This document shows positions 36,031 to 43,168 of a stretch of DNA of 64,000 nt, in pieces. The notes below the pieces were generated by a model. That model saw nothing but the letters and a program-made list of their open reading frames with translations, did not search any database and was not told where the DNA came from. The stretch comes from Rossellomorea aquimaris (GTDB taxonomy: Bacteria > Bacillota > Bacilli > Bacillales > Bacillaceae_B). Position 1 is the stretch's first letter. Each line of letters opens with the position of its first letter. The DNA lies in contig NZ_QNRJ01000014.1 in assembly GCF_003315075.1 (NCBI RefSeq), positions 1 through 64,000 on the forward strand, in the 5' to 3' direction. The position numbers and the translations under genes are program-made.

Positions 36031-36276
36031 CTAATCTACTTTTTCTAATTGAAAATAGGAAAAATCAATCAATCTCAAATGATATGAAATAATGCCTATT
36101 TCCACTCTTGATTCAATCGACCATTTTTGCTTTATATTAGAAACAATTTCACCCACTCTTCTTTGGCTGATACTTAAGTTAAATGCGATTTCTTTGTTCG
36201 TTAATCCTTTAGCGACCAGTGCAGCGATTTCAGTCTCTCTCTTGCTTAATTTGTTTTCTAACTTAGTTAAGGTCAT
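36031..36276 (-). CDS. Stand-alone LuxR/GerE-type HTH regulator of the lantibiotic operon
   Basis: An 81-residue protein made of one LuxR-type DNA-binding domain (LSKRETEIAALVAKGLTNKEIAFNLSISQRRVGEIVSNIKQKW, residues 9-51) and a short tail, with no receiver or ligand domain. An AAAAGGAGAAG site precedes ATG 36276. As first gene of the luxR-lanT-lanP series it likely activates the cluster, comparable to GerE-like regulators. What controls it is not visible; the NprR-like gene upstream is a candidate. Confidence 0.88.
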   Translation of the reverse strand: MTLTKLENKLSKRETEIAALVAKGLTNKEIAFNLSISQRRVGEIVSNIKQKWSIESRVEIGIISYHLRLIDFSYFQLEKVD

Positions 36277-36680
36277 GTACGCTTCTCCTTTTTTCAGTTA
36301 GGGTTGCCTCCCGATCGAGAGGATTTAAACATTCAACCAGCAACTTTTCATTAGTATTTTTTACTTAGAACCTGAAAGATACGTTACCTCCTGTTCATGA
36401 CGTATTTCTTATTCGTTACTAATCGTATACTACATTCTTCTCTTTTTGTATTGAGAAAATTCTAAAAATAAGGGGTGGGATATTGAGTGAAAAGGGAGAA
36501 GATTTTTCAACATTTTCATTATGTCGAGGATGTTTTTCGGAACTTTATAATTGTTTTAAAAATTCCTGAATACATAAAAAAAACCCATTTTCCTGAGGAA
36601 GAAACCCCCATAAAAAATGAGTCGAATACTAAATTTATAGTAACCATATAAGATCGTGATATGGTTTATCTTGGATTTGG
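36277..36680. promoter_or_regulatory. Promoter region of the lantibiotic operon with a 16-bp palindrome
   Basis: The 400-bp gap between the NprX-like gene and the LuxR-type gene holds the near-perfect palindrome CCTCCCGATCGAGAGG at 36307-36322, 31 bp from the regulator start. I saw no convincing -35/-10 pair. A weak hairpin near 36575-36620 may end the nprR-nprX transcript. Confidence 0.35.
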
Positions 36681-37061
36681 TCAGTTCTCGTCAACCAATG
36701 GGTCAACCACTCCCAGGATATCCGGATAGTCTTCGTCACCCAATGGGTTAACTACGCCCAGGATATCCGGATAGTCTTCGTCACCCAATGGGTTAACTAC
36801 ACCCAGGATATCCGGATAGTCTTCGTCACTCAATGGGTTAACTACGCCCAGGATATCCGGATAGTCTTCGTCACTCAATGGGTTAACTACGCCCAGGATA
36901 TCCGGATAGTCTTCGTCGCCCGATGGGTTAACAGAGGATAAATGATTGGCGTTACTTAGGGTATTGTGGGCATCTTTATCTATGGATGATGCAGAAGCAG
37001 CCGCTCCTCCACCAACTACTAAAGCTAAGATGGCACCGCTGATAAACGTTAATTTTTTCAT
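36681..37061 (-). CDS. nprX: NprX-like signalling peptide precursor with five tandem pheromone copies
   Basis: A 126-residue secreted protein: signal peptide (about 1-25, ending ASASS), a 25-residue spacer and five copies of DYPDILG at residues 51-57, 66-72, 81-87, 96-102 and 111-117. They are separated by the linker VVNPL(S/G)DE, giving a 15-residue period. Known NprX yields the heptapeptide SKPDIVG; the pattern x-x-P-D-I-(V/L)-G is shared. The gene starts 6 bp after the NprR-like stop, with a GAGG site, as nprX does in the B. cereus group. Known NprX has a single copy in about 43 residues. Function as pheromone is inferred. Confidence 0.82.
   Translation of the reverse strand: MKKLTFISGAILALVVGGGAAASASSIDKDAHNTLSNANHLSSVNPSGDEDYPDILGVVNPLSDEDYPDILGVVNPLSDEDYPDILGVVNPLGDEDYPDILGVVNPLGDEDYPDILGVVDPLVDEN
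36711..36911 (-). repeat. 45-bp coding tandem repeat of the NprX-like gene
   Basis: Four and a half near-identical 45-bp units, differing at a few positions (Ser/Gly codon of the linker and synonymous sites), encode the five heptapeptide copies. Confidence 0.92.
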
Positions 37062-37066
37062 TGTAA

Positions 37067-38302
37067 TTACCTCATTTCAATTTGAATTTTATTTGCCATT
37101 GCATACGCCTCACTTGCATCCTTATATGAAAACTTACCGGCATAATAGTCTCCGAGTTTTTCATAGCACATATGCATGTTCATACGATCCTTTTTCAATT
37201 TAAAGAAGTTCAATGCTTCCTTAAGCAAAAGAACATACTCCTCTTTGCCTTGATCCTTTTTTAGTGAACTATCCAAAATTTTTAATTTATATAGGAAAGT
37301 AGATGGTTTTCCTTCTTCTTCAATTCCTTTATTTATCCAATACTGAGCTTGGCTTAAGTTCTCTAATTCATAATACTGTTTTGCAATTAGATACACTCTA
37401 TGTAAATACAATTTATTATCTAATTCCAGACTATTGAACAAGAATTCCAAAGCTTTCATATGGTGTTTCTTTTTGGAATGCAACAGAGCCAGGTTATGAT
37501 AGATCCTGCTCTTTAAGATTGTAGAATCAGGAAGTATTCTTATAGCATTCAATGCATTCGTTAAGTGATGCTCTGCATTGTCGTAATCCCCAATCCGGAT
37601 GTAGCATATCCCAATCAGTATATGGCAATCCACACTCCTTTCATAATTAGCGTTTTTATCAAATTCAGTCAGTGCGGTCTGAGCTGATAAAATAGACTGT
37701 AAATTCTTTCCCAACCGACTATTAACGATACTTAACTGATAAACGAACTCTGGTTCAATGATGTTTGCAATACCACTGCATCTTTCTGCTTTTTTATATT
37801 CTTCAAGAGCGTCTTCGAGGTGTCCTTCCAGATACTTTAGCAATCCATGGAAACTGTGGTAATAATAATTCAACTCTTCTGAAAATAACTTTTCCATATT
37901 TTCGGCTTCTTTCAAACACTCTTTCGCCTTTACCAGATCCTTTTGAAGCATGTAATACCTAGAAGAATACAAATTAAACAAACACAGGATTAAGGGATCA
38001 TCTGCTTTTTCTACTAAACTCGACAACTCATTCCATAGGTCTGAGGCTTTCCGGGAGTCTCTCTCTTTCATGACTGCATACCATTCATTCAACAACCTTC
38101 TCAATTCAGAGCTTGATAGTTGACTGGAATCACCCTCAATACCAAGCCTTGAAAATAATAACTCGATTACTTCGCTACTCGCTTCGATTTTATTATTTTC
38201 AATTTTGCTAAGGTACGAAATTGAACAGATTCCTCTACACAACTCACTTTGAGTAATACCTTTCTTAACTCTATGATAATATATTTTTTCCCCAAGCTGC
38301 AT
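37067..38302 (-). CDS. nprR: NprR-like RRNPP quorum-sensing regulator
   Basis: A 411-residue protein close to the 423 residues of NprR. It has an N-terminal XRE HTH (MQLGEKIYYHRVKKGITQSELCRGI and onward, residues 1-60) followed by about nine TPR-like helical repeats (75-405), the peptide-binding part in the RRNPP family. ATG 38302 has AGGAGG at six bases; the longer frame from 38335 does not. The adjacent gene encodes a secreted precursor of PDI-(V/L)-G peptides, which identifies it as NprR rather than a Rap or PlcR protein. Known NprR switches from sporulation inhibitor to activator of extracellular enzymes on binding its re-imported peptide; here the target may include the lantibiotic operon next door. 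Confidence 0.85.
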   Translation of the reverse strand: MQLGEKIYYHRVKKGITQSELCRGICSISYLSKIENNKIEASSEVIELLFSRLGIEGDSSQLSSSELRRLLNEWYAVMKERDSRKASDLWNELSSLVEKADDPLILCLFNLYSSRYYMLQKDLVKAKECLKEAENMEKLFSEELNYYYHSFHGLLKYLEGHLEDALEEYKKAERCSGIANIIEPEFVYQLSIVNSRLGKNLQSILSAQTALTEFDKNANYERSVDCHILIGICYIRIGDYDNAEHHLTNALNAIRILPDSTILKSRIYHNLALLHSKKKHHMKALEFLFNSLELDNKLYLHRVYLIAKQYYELENLSQAQYWINKGIEEEGKPSTFLYKLKILDSSLKKDQGKEEYVLLLKEALNFFKLKKDRMNMHMCYEKLGDYYAGKFSYKDASEAYAMANKIQIEMR

Positions 38303-38469
38303 ACAAATCCTCCTATATCCCATTGAGAAATTCATTCAGAGAACACCTGTTATTTACTCCTTTATTTGTATAATTTTATCAAAAATTATCAGAATTAACT
38401 AATATTATATGGTGCCAATAGTATTATGAATGTGTAAATTATTTGAAAAAACTTTTTGGTAAGAGACTT

Positions 38470-38763
38470 TGGGACAGGTCTCTTGTACCGGAATGCTAGT
38501 AGAGGCAAGGGATTTCATCCCTTGCCTCTGCCATTTCCCAGGGACAAGATACCCACCCTTTAATTGGAGGTTCTTCGGGTGGTGATCTTTTCAGTGAGGA
38601 ATTTTTTATTGGATCTCTTCAGTAGCCTGCGTCCACTTTTATAGAAAGGGGCTACTATTTAAACACTTGTTTAATGGTCCAAAAAGGAGAGTCAGTCCTA
38701 AGCAATAGGACAGGTCCACTGTCCCAACACCCTCCTGAAAACGGGACACGATGCCCGTCCCAC
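38470..38763. repeat. Cluster of GGGACAGG-type repeats and a hairpin
   Basis: GGGACAGGTCTCTTG at 38470, hairpin AGAGGCAAGGGAT/ATCCCTTGCCTCT at 38501-38529, GGGACAAG at 38540, and GGACAGGTCCACTGTCCC..GGGACACGATGCCCGTCCC at 38708-38763. Otherwise non-coding. Confidence 0.6.
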
Positions 38764-38809
38764 CATCTGTTAAAATAAGAGAAAAGGATTTGTACGAAGG
38801 GGTGAGGAG

Positions 38810-39709
38810 ATGGATTACTCCGTTATTGGAAAGAAGATAAGAGAGTTGAGGAAAGTGGTGGGTTTGACCCAGGGGGATTTGGCTGAAGACATATGCACGC
38901 AGGCACTCATCAGCCGGATTGAGAAGGGAGATATTTACCCAAGTGCCACGGCGTTATATCAAATTTCCTTGAAACTAGGAGTGGATGTGAACTACTTCTT
39001 TGAAATCGGAACCACCCCTCGCATCGATTATTTTCGAGAGGTAGAAAGACAACTGAGGAGTCTTCGATTGAAACGAAGATTTACTGAAATAATGGAAATG
39101 GTCAGGACAGAGTTAAAAAATCCTTTTTTCAATAAAGATAGCGATAAGCTGCAGCTGCTTTACTGGCATAAAGCCATCTATCTGTTTGAAATCGAGAAAG
39201 ATCCAGAGACTGCTTTCGCCCTATTGGAACAAGCCTATCAGCTGACAGCCCATCAAAAAAAAGCCGCAACTGAAAGAGAGATGGAAATCCTGATGACCTT
39301 CGGGACATGGGAAACACTCTCACACAATAATCAAAGGGCTCTCTACTATTATAAAAAGGTAGAAGGAATCTTGAACCATACTGAACAGCTTCATGATAAA
39401 TCGATTAAAACCCGGTTATTTTATAATCTATCCCGGGTCCTGACACAATCAGGTCATTATGAAGAGGCCATTGATTATTGTCTCAGAGCCATTAGATGGT
39501 GCATCGAAGAAGAACATCTGTGGGGGCTCGGGGAGCTACATTATCATGTCGGCTACAATTATGAACTAGTGGGAGATTATGAAAAAGCACTTCCTTATGT
39601 AAATAAGGCCATCCTTATGTTTGAATTGAGGAATGATGATACCCATCTTGCGTTTCTTAAAAGGAGAAAAGAAGAGATTTTGGAACGGGTCCCTTGTCCT
39701 GGAACCTAA
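38810..39709 (+). CDS. PlcR-like RRNPP regulator (orphan)
   Basis: A 299-residue protein with an N-terminal XRE HTH (IGKKIRELRKVVGLTQGDLAEDICTQALISRIEKG, residues 6-41) and TPR-like helices (70-285). Length and domain plan match PlcR (285 residues). The ribosome site GGGGTGAGGAG is strong. No small secreted peptide gene with signal sequence was found within 300 bp on either side, so its ligand is unknown. The last residues (ERVPCPGT) are encoded by a GGGTCCCTTGTCC-type repeat, so the original C-terminus seems altered. Confidence 0.85.
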   Translation: MDYSVIGKKIRELRKVVGLTQGDLAEDICTQALISRIEKGDIYPSATALYQISLKLGVDVNYFFEIGTTPRIDYFREVERQLRSLRLKRRFTEIMEMVRTELKNPFFNKDSDKLQLLYWHKAIYLFEIEKDPETAFALLEQAYQLTAHQKKAATEREMEILMTFGTWETLSHNNQRALYYYKKVEGILNHTEQLHDKSIKTRLFYNLSRVLTQSGHYEEAIDYCLRAIRWCIEEEHLWGLGELHYHVGYNYELVGDYEKALPYVNKAILMFELRNDDTHLAFLKRRKEEILERVPCPGT

Positions 39710-39717
39710 AGAGAGTT

Positions 39718-39792
39718 ATGATAAGCTCCCCTTAAAGTCGTCAGATTAAAAAACAAAAATCTATTTGTCTTTAGGGGGAGCTTTCATCATAA
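39718..39792. terminator. Terminator-like inverted repeat
   Basis: ATGATAAGCTCCCCTTAAAG and CTTTAGGGGGAGCTTTCATCAT pair across about 35 nt downstream of the PlcR-like gene. Confidence 0.55.
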
Positions 39793-39964
39793 AGAGCTTT
39801 CTTTGGTAATAAGTGAGTACATACATTTTTATAATAATAAACGGTACCAAAAACGTTTAGTGTGATATTATTATTTCGACTGTCTGCTTGACAGGGGACA
39901 GTTTACAGGTTTTTTGTCCCAGCCTCTTCTCAATTTCCGAGCCAAAGTACCTCCCCAAAAAAAC

Positions 39965-40699
39965 CTAGCTCTTCCGATACTTATCCTCAATGATTCTGTA
40001 ATTATCGTGGTTAATCTTATCCCACTCAGTCTTCTTATAATTAAGTCCTTTTAGTATCTGATTGATCCAATCAGGATCATATTCCCTGAAATATATTGAA
40101 TTGGCCCACGCCTTCACATCCCGATGTGCCGGGTGCTTCTCATCACGGTATTTTTCAAGAAACTCATAGAACCCGTGCATCCCACCAACATCTTCAGGCG
40201 GTGCCGTCTCTGCTCCATCAAGAAGAGTTGGATAACCAAAATAGTAATCGTCGACAATCTGCTCAAGCTTAACGATGAACTGCCAACCATCACCGAAATC
40301 ATAGCTATACCGGATTTCTTTATTTTTCTCCAGATACTCATCGATCTTTAAACCGGTGGGTTTCCGCACTTCAATCTTCAATCTTTCCTGGTACTTCTTT
40401 TCAAATTCCAGCATTTCAGATGGCACCGATTTTAGACGTTCTTCATACAAAGCCTTGTTCTTCTTATAATGCTGGTGCTCAAGGTAGGCTTCTTCGTGAT
40501 CCGTGACAATCCTATGATCCTTCGTCAGGTCGAATTCAAAGAGGTGATAGCCTTCATGAGGATATCCACTCTGAAAATTCGTCACGTTCTGGATAATATC
40601 ATGAAGCCTTCTATATGTCGCTCCTGCTGGCAAGATCACTCTTCTCCATATTGACGGATTGGACTCTTCTAATTCAATTTTGACAATGTAGGATTTCAA
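39965..40699 (-). CDS. Plasmid pRiA4b ORF-3 family protein
   Basis: A 244-residue protein of the PRiA4_ORF3 family. The conserved N-terminus YIVKIELEESNPSIWRRV, the block YDFGDGWQFIVKLE (around residue 130) and the later DVGGMHGFYEFLE are typical. The function is unknown; members are scattered in bacteria and some travel with mobile elements. TTG 40699 is chosen because AAAAGGAGTG lies nine bases upstream, while the longer frame from 40756 has no ribosome site and adds a basic stretch foreign to the family. It is flanked by repeat elements on one side. Confidence 0.85.
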   Translation of the reverse strand: MKSYIVKIELEESNPSIWRRVILPAGATYRRLHDIIQNVTNFQSGYPHEGYHLFEFDLTKDHRIVTDHEEAYLEHQHYKKNKALYEERLKSVPSEMLEFEKKYQERLKIEVRKPTGLKIDEYLEKNKEIRYSYDFGDGWQFIVKLEQIVDDYYFGYPTLLDGAETAPPEDVGGMHGFYEFLEKYRDEKHPAHRDVKAWANSIYFREYDPDWINQILKGLNYKKTEWDKINHDNYRIIEDKYRKS

Positions 40700-40792
40700 T
40701 TTGGATTCACTCCTTTTTGATTTTCGCTCTTTTCGTAAAGATTGTTGTTTTAACATACGTTCTGCAAGGCTCTGTCAATTAGTGTGTGCTGG

Positions 40793-40910
40793 ATGGTGAG
40801 GGGAACTGCTCCGCTTGCAGCTAGCGTTCGGCCGAGCCTCCTCAGCTTACCCGAACGGGGTCTCGGCACGCCCGTACTTCCACAGGAGTCTGCGCAGTTC
40901 CCCTCACCAT
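40793..40910. repeat. Inverted-repeat element with 17-bp ends
   Basis: ATGGTGAGGGGAACTGC (40793-40809) and GCAGTTCCCCTCACCAT (40894-40910) bound a GC-rich centre. The inside contains ACAGGAGTCTGCG and GAGCCTCCTC, reverse complements of motifs in the elements at 41053 and 49713, so this is an inverted relative. Confidence 0.75.
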
Positions 40911-41052
40911 CTTTAACAGGGTCTTTGTGTCAGAGCTTCAAGGTGTACCTGAAAACAAAATATCTCTCCTTCCCTTAAAAGAGATTGTTTGCTAGAAAGC
41001 TTGTTTAAATTGTTTGCGATTAAGGATTCATGCTCAAAAAGTTGATTCTCGC

Positions 41053-41285
41053 TGCAGGATGGTCGACTCCTGCGGGAATAGCTGGACAGTAGGAAAAGCG
41101 GAGGCTTTGCCCAGGGGCGACAAGCATAAGACGAGTCTGCCGGAAATGCGCTCTTTGCCTTTTTGGCAGACTTGGCGTATGACCTCGAGCCCCTAAGCCC
41201 AGTAGCTGGACAGGTGAGACCCAGGAGGCTCACCGCCAGCCCCCGCGGAAAGCGAGCATCCTGTAGCGGAAATCCAACTATTACT
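41053..41285. repeat. GACTCCTGCGGGAA...GCGGAAAGCG Bacillus intergenic element, degenerate
   Basis: Contains GACTCCTGCGGGAATAGC, GTGAGACCC, GGAGGCTCACC and CCCGCGGAAAGCG in the order seen in the intact copy at 49713-49812, bounded by GCAGGATG...CATCCTGTAG. An insertion of about 100 bp separates the first block from the rest. Confidence 0.75.
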
Positions 41286-41468
41286 TTCGTGTCTACAATA
41301 GCAACAAACTTTACGAATCTAGAAACACGGAGCTCTCCTCCTCGTTTCTTTCATTTTCACGGAAGTCGTGAACTGCGCCCCCACCTTTCATACCCATCCT
41401 GCTCAGGAAAAGGAATAACTTTCCCCCCATTCCCATAGATTTAGAATAAACGAAGGGAGCTGGTCTCA

Positions 41469-41831
41469 ATGCTTGAGTGGAGTGCTGTTATTGCAGCCAT
41501 CGCGTTTTCCGTTCTCGTCATCTATTTAATTATGACATTAAGAAAAGTAATGACAACACTATCTGAAACGGAAAAGACGCTGTCTGACGCCAGGAAAGCC
41601 GTGAATGGAGTGACAGAGGAAGCAGAAGAACTGATTCATACAGCCAACCAGATTTCGGATGATGTAAAAGGAAAGATGAAAGCTGTTGACCCTTTACTTG
41701 AGTCCGTACATGATGTAGGTGATATGTTACAAAATGTGACCAGCTCGGTTAAAAGGACCGCTTTGCAAAAGAGGACTCCCAAGACGATTCATACGCAGGA
41801 CAGTAATTCGGTTCAAATTAAATTGAAGTAA
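41469..41831 (+). CDS. DUF948 family protein (YtxG-like)
   Basis: A 120-residue protein with one N-terminal membrane helix (about 5-25) and a long amphipathic, heptad-rich helix (30-105; TLSETEKTLSDARKAVNGV), the plan of DUF948 general-stress type proteins such as YtxG. It probably faces the cytosol as a membrane-tethered coiled coil. The site GAAGGGAG precedes the ATG at 41469, and a strong terminator follows. Confidence 0.85.
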   Translation: MLEWSAVIAAIAFSVLVIYLIMTLRKVMTTLSETEKTLSDARKAVNGVTEEAEELIHTANQISDDVKGKMKAVDPLLESVHDVGDMLQNVTSSVKRTALQKRTPKTIHTQDSNSVQIKLK

Positions 41832-41837
41832 GTCATA

Positions 41838-41870
41838 AGAGGCCGGGGCAGCCGGCCTCTTTCTTGTGAT
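41838..41870 (+). terminator. Rho-independent terminator
   Basis: AGAGGCCGGGG/CAGCCGGCCTCT stem followed by TTCTTG directly after the DUF948 gene. Confidence 0.85.
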
Positions 41871-41924
41871 TTTTCCCATCACCTGTTTAGAACAGAAACG
41901 GTATAACCGTCTCGACGCTTCCTG

Positions 41925-42062
41925 AATTTCCGATATGAAACAACGTTAGGACGAAAATACTTTTGAAACAAGTGGAACCAGGAATCGAATTGTGCAGAGT
42001 ACCGCCCCATTGTATTTCCGGTTAAGACAGACCTCCGATAATAAAAATCAGTGTACTTTCAC
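41925..42062 (+). pseudogene. Decayed fragment duplicating the alpha/beta-hydrolase locus
   Basis: AATTTCCGATATGAAA at 41925 equals 44406-44421, followed by a matching ACGTTA.GACGAA; GTGGAACCAGGAATCGAATT at 41972 matches codons 6-12 of the hydrolase gene; CCCATTGTATTTCCGGTT at 42006 matches its codons 23-29 with a deletion. ACCTCCGATAATAAAAATCAGTGT at 42031 matches the downstream flank at 45432. The piece thus joins the two ends of a second, internally deleted copy. Confidence 0.75.
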
Positions 42063-42125
42063 ACTGAAGAACGCATACTTTTTTCTATTTTCTTCCTTTA
42101 TAACCATCCCAGTTCCACCTTCAAC

Positions 42126-42536
42126 TCAATCCCCATATCTAGCTCGCAGACACCATAAAATATGAAAATAGGTGAAAACGGGAATGATAATCATAAAATA
42201 CCCTTCAAAATCATTATTTAATAGGTAAAAGGAGAAAATTAAAGAGACTATAGAGTAACCGATTAAAAGGGTTACATACTCTTTAAGACGGTGTGCATGA
42301 GGAGAAAACTTTAGAACAAGAAAGTCAATAAGGTAAGTAACGGGTATGCCGACAATAATATAAACAGGTATTTCATATAAAGCTACCACCACTACTGTTG
42401 CCCAAATGGGAGGATTATAATTATAACCTTGAATTTCAACTGGTTCAGTGAACAAGTAATCAGCTCCCACTGATAGTAGAGCAGATATGGGAGCTGAAAG
42501 AAAAATGGCCAATAAAATTAAAGCGAGTTTCTTCAT
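42126..42536 (-). CDS. Uncharacterised membrane protein, 136 aa
   Basis: Four hydrophobic segments (about 4-22, 44-68, 86-104 and 110-128) and no recognised motif. An AAAGAGG site precedes ATG 42536. It stands alone. The first segment could be a signal peptide. I do not recognise the family. Confidence 0.7.
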   Translation of the reverse strand: MKKLALILLAIFLSAPISALLSVGADYLFTEPVEIQGYNYNPPIWATVVVVALYEIPVYIIVGIPVTYLIDFLVLKFSPHAHRLKEYVTLLIGYSIVSLIFSFYLLNNDFEGYFMIIIPVFTYFHILWCLRARYGD

Positions 42537-42756
42537 TTATATATATACCTCTTTCAATCATAGAATAGCTATACTGGAACTAATATATCACAATTAGATT
42601 TTTTTCTCGTTTCTATCTATGAAGAGAAAAGCTTCATTTATCTTTACATCCGCTAAGGGTAAAGGAGATGAAGTATATCTGAGATTTTTGAACAGTAGAC
42701 TATGTAAAGAGCGCCATAATTGGTGATCCTTACGATTAGGGGCCAAAGACCTTCGG

Positions 42757-42783
42757 GGGGATAAACGTTTGTTTATCCCTCCG
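42757..42783 (-). terminator. Hairpin at the stop codon of the 103-aa gene
   Basis: GGGGGATAAAC / GTTTATCCCTCC stem overlapping the stop codon at 42773. It lacks a T-run on the minus strand, so terminator activity is uncertain. Confidence 0.4.
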
Positions 42784-43084
42784 GCTGACCTTCCCCATCC
42801 CCATTCATCAACACGACTCCATTTTCGACAACACGTATCAATCCATGCTTCTCAAGCCTCTTTAGACACCTTTTAATCCAGTCGGTCGAATACCAATCTA
42901 ATTTCTTCCCGTTGTAATACCAAAGCGACTCCCTCCATTCACGGATCATTCTTCCATTCTGGTGAATATATTCACCATCCGGTCCTGCTTGGATCAGAAT
43001 CCATACATACATCCGCAAATCCCCCGGCTCTCTAAACACATCATGATCGACCATATCATTCTTCATCCATACGGTATGTTCCAT
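42773..43084 (-). CDS. Small winged-helix-like protein next to a DnaD-type gene
   Basis: A 103-residue cytosolic protein. Its segment DVFREPGDLRMYVWILIQA...IREWRESLWYYNGKKLDWYSTDWIKRCLKRLEKHGLIRV has the spacing of a winged-helix fold as found at the front of phage replisome-organiser proteins. ATG 43084 follows GGGGGAG; a GTG at 43102 overlaps that site. It lies 84 bp after the DnaD-type gene on the same strand and probably acts with it. Function unproven. Confidence 0.65.
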   Translation of the reverse strand: MEHTVWMKNDMVDHDVFREPGDLRMYVWILIQAGPDGEYIHQNGRMIREWRESLWYYNGKKLDWYSTDWIKRCLKRLEKHGLIRVVENGVVLMNGDGEGQPEG

Positions 43085-43168
43085 TTTCGTCTCCCCCTTC
43101 ACCCCTTATATACAAGGATCCGGTTCAGAGGGACACCGTAGAACAATCTTTTTTCATTCATAATCGCT

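Noticed and set aside
36690-36930. 45-bp tandem repeat as a CRISPR array or minisatellite
   Set aside because: Units are contiguous with no unique spacers and keep a single reading frame within a protein with a signal peptide, so it is a coding repeat.
38810-39709. Assignment of a peptide gene to the orphan PlcR-like regulator
   Set aside because: I scanned the flanks on both strands for a short frame with signal sequence and ribosome site and found none.
41014-41438. 60-106 residue frames on both strands
   Set aside because: They are read from the GC-rich repeat element, which gives long open frames by composition.
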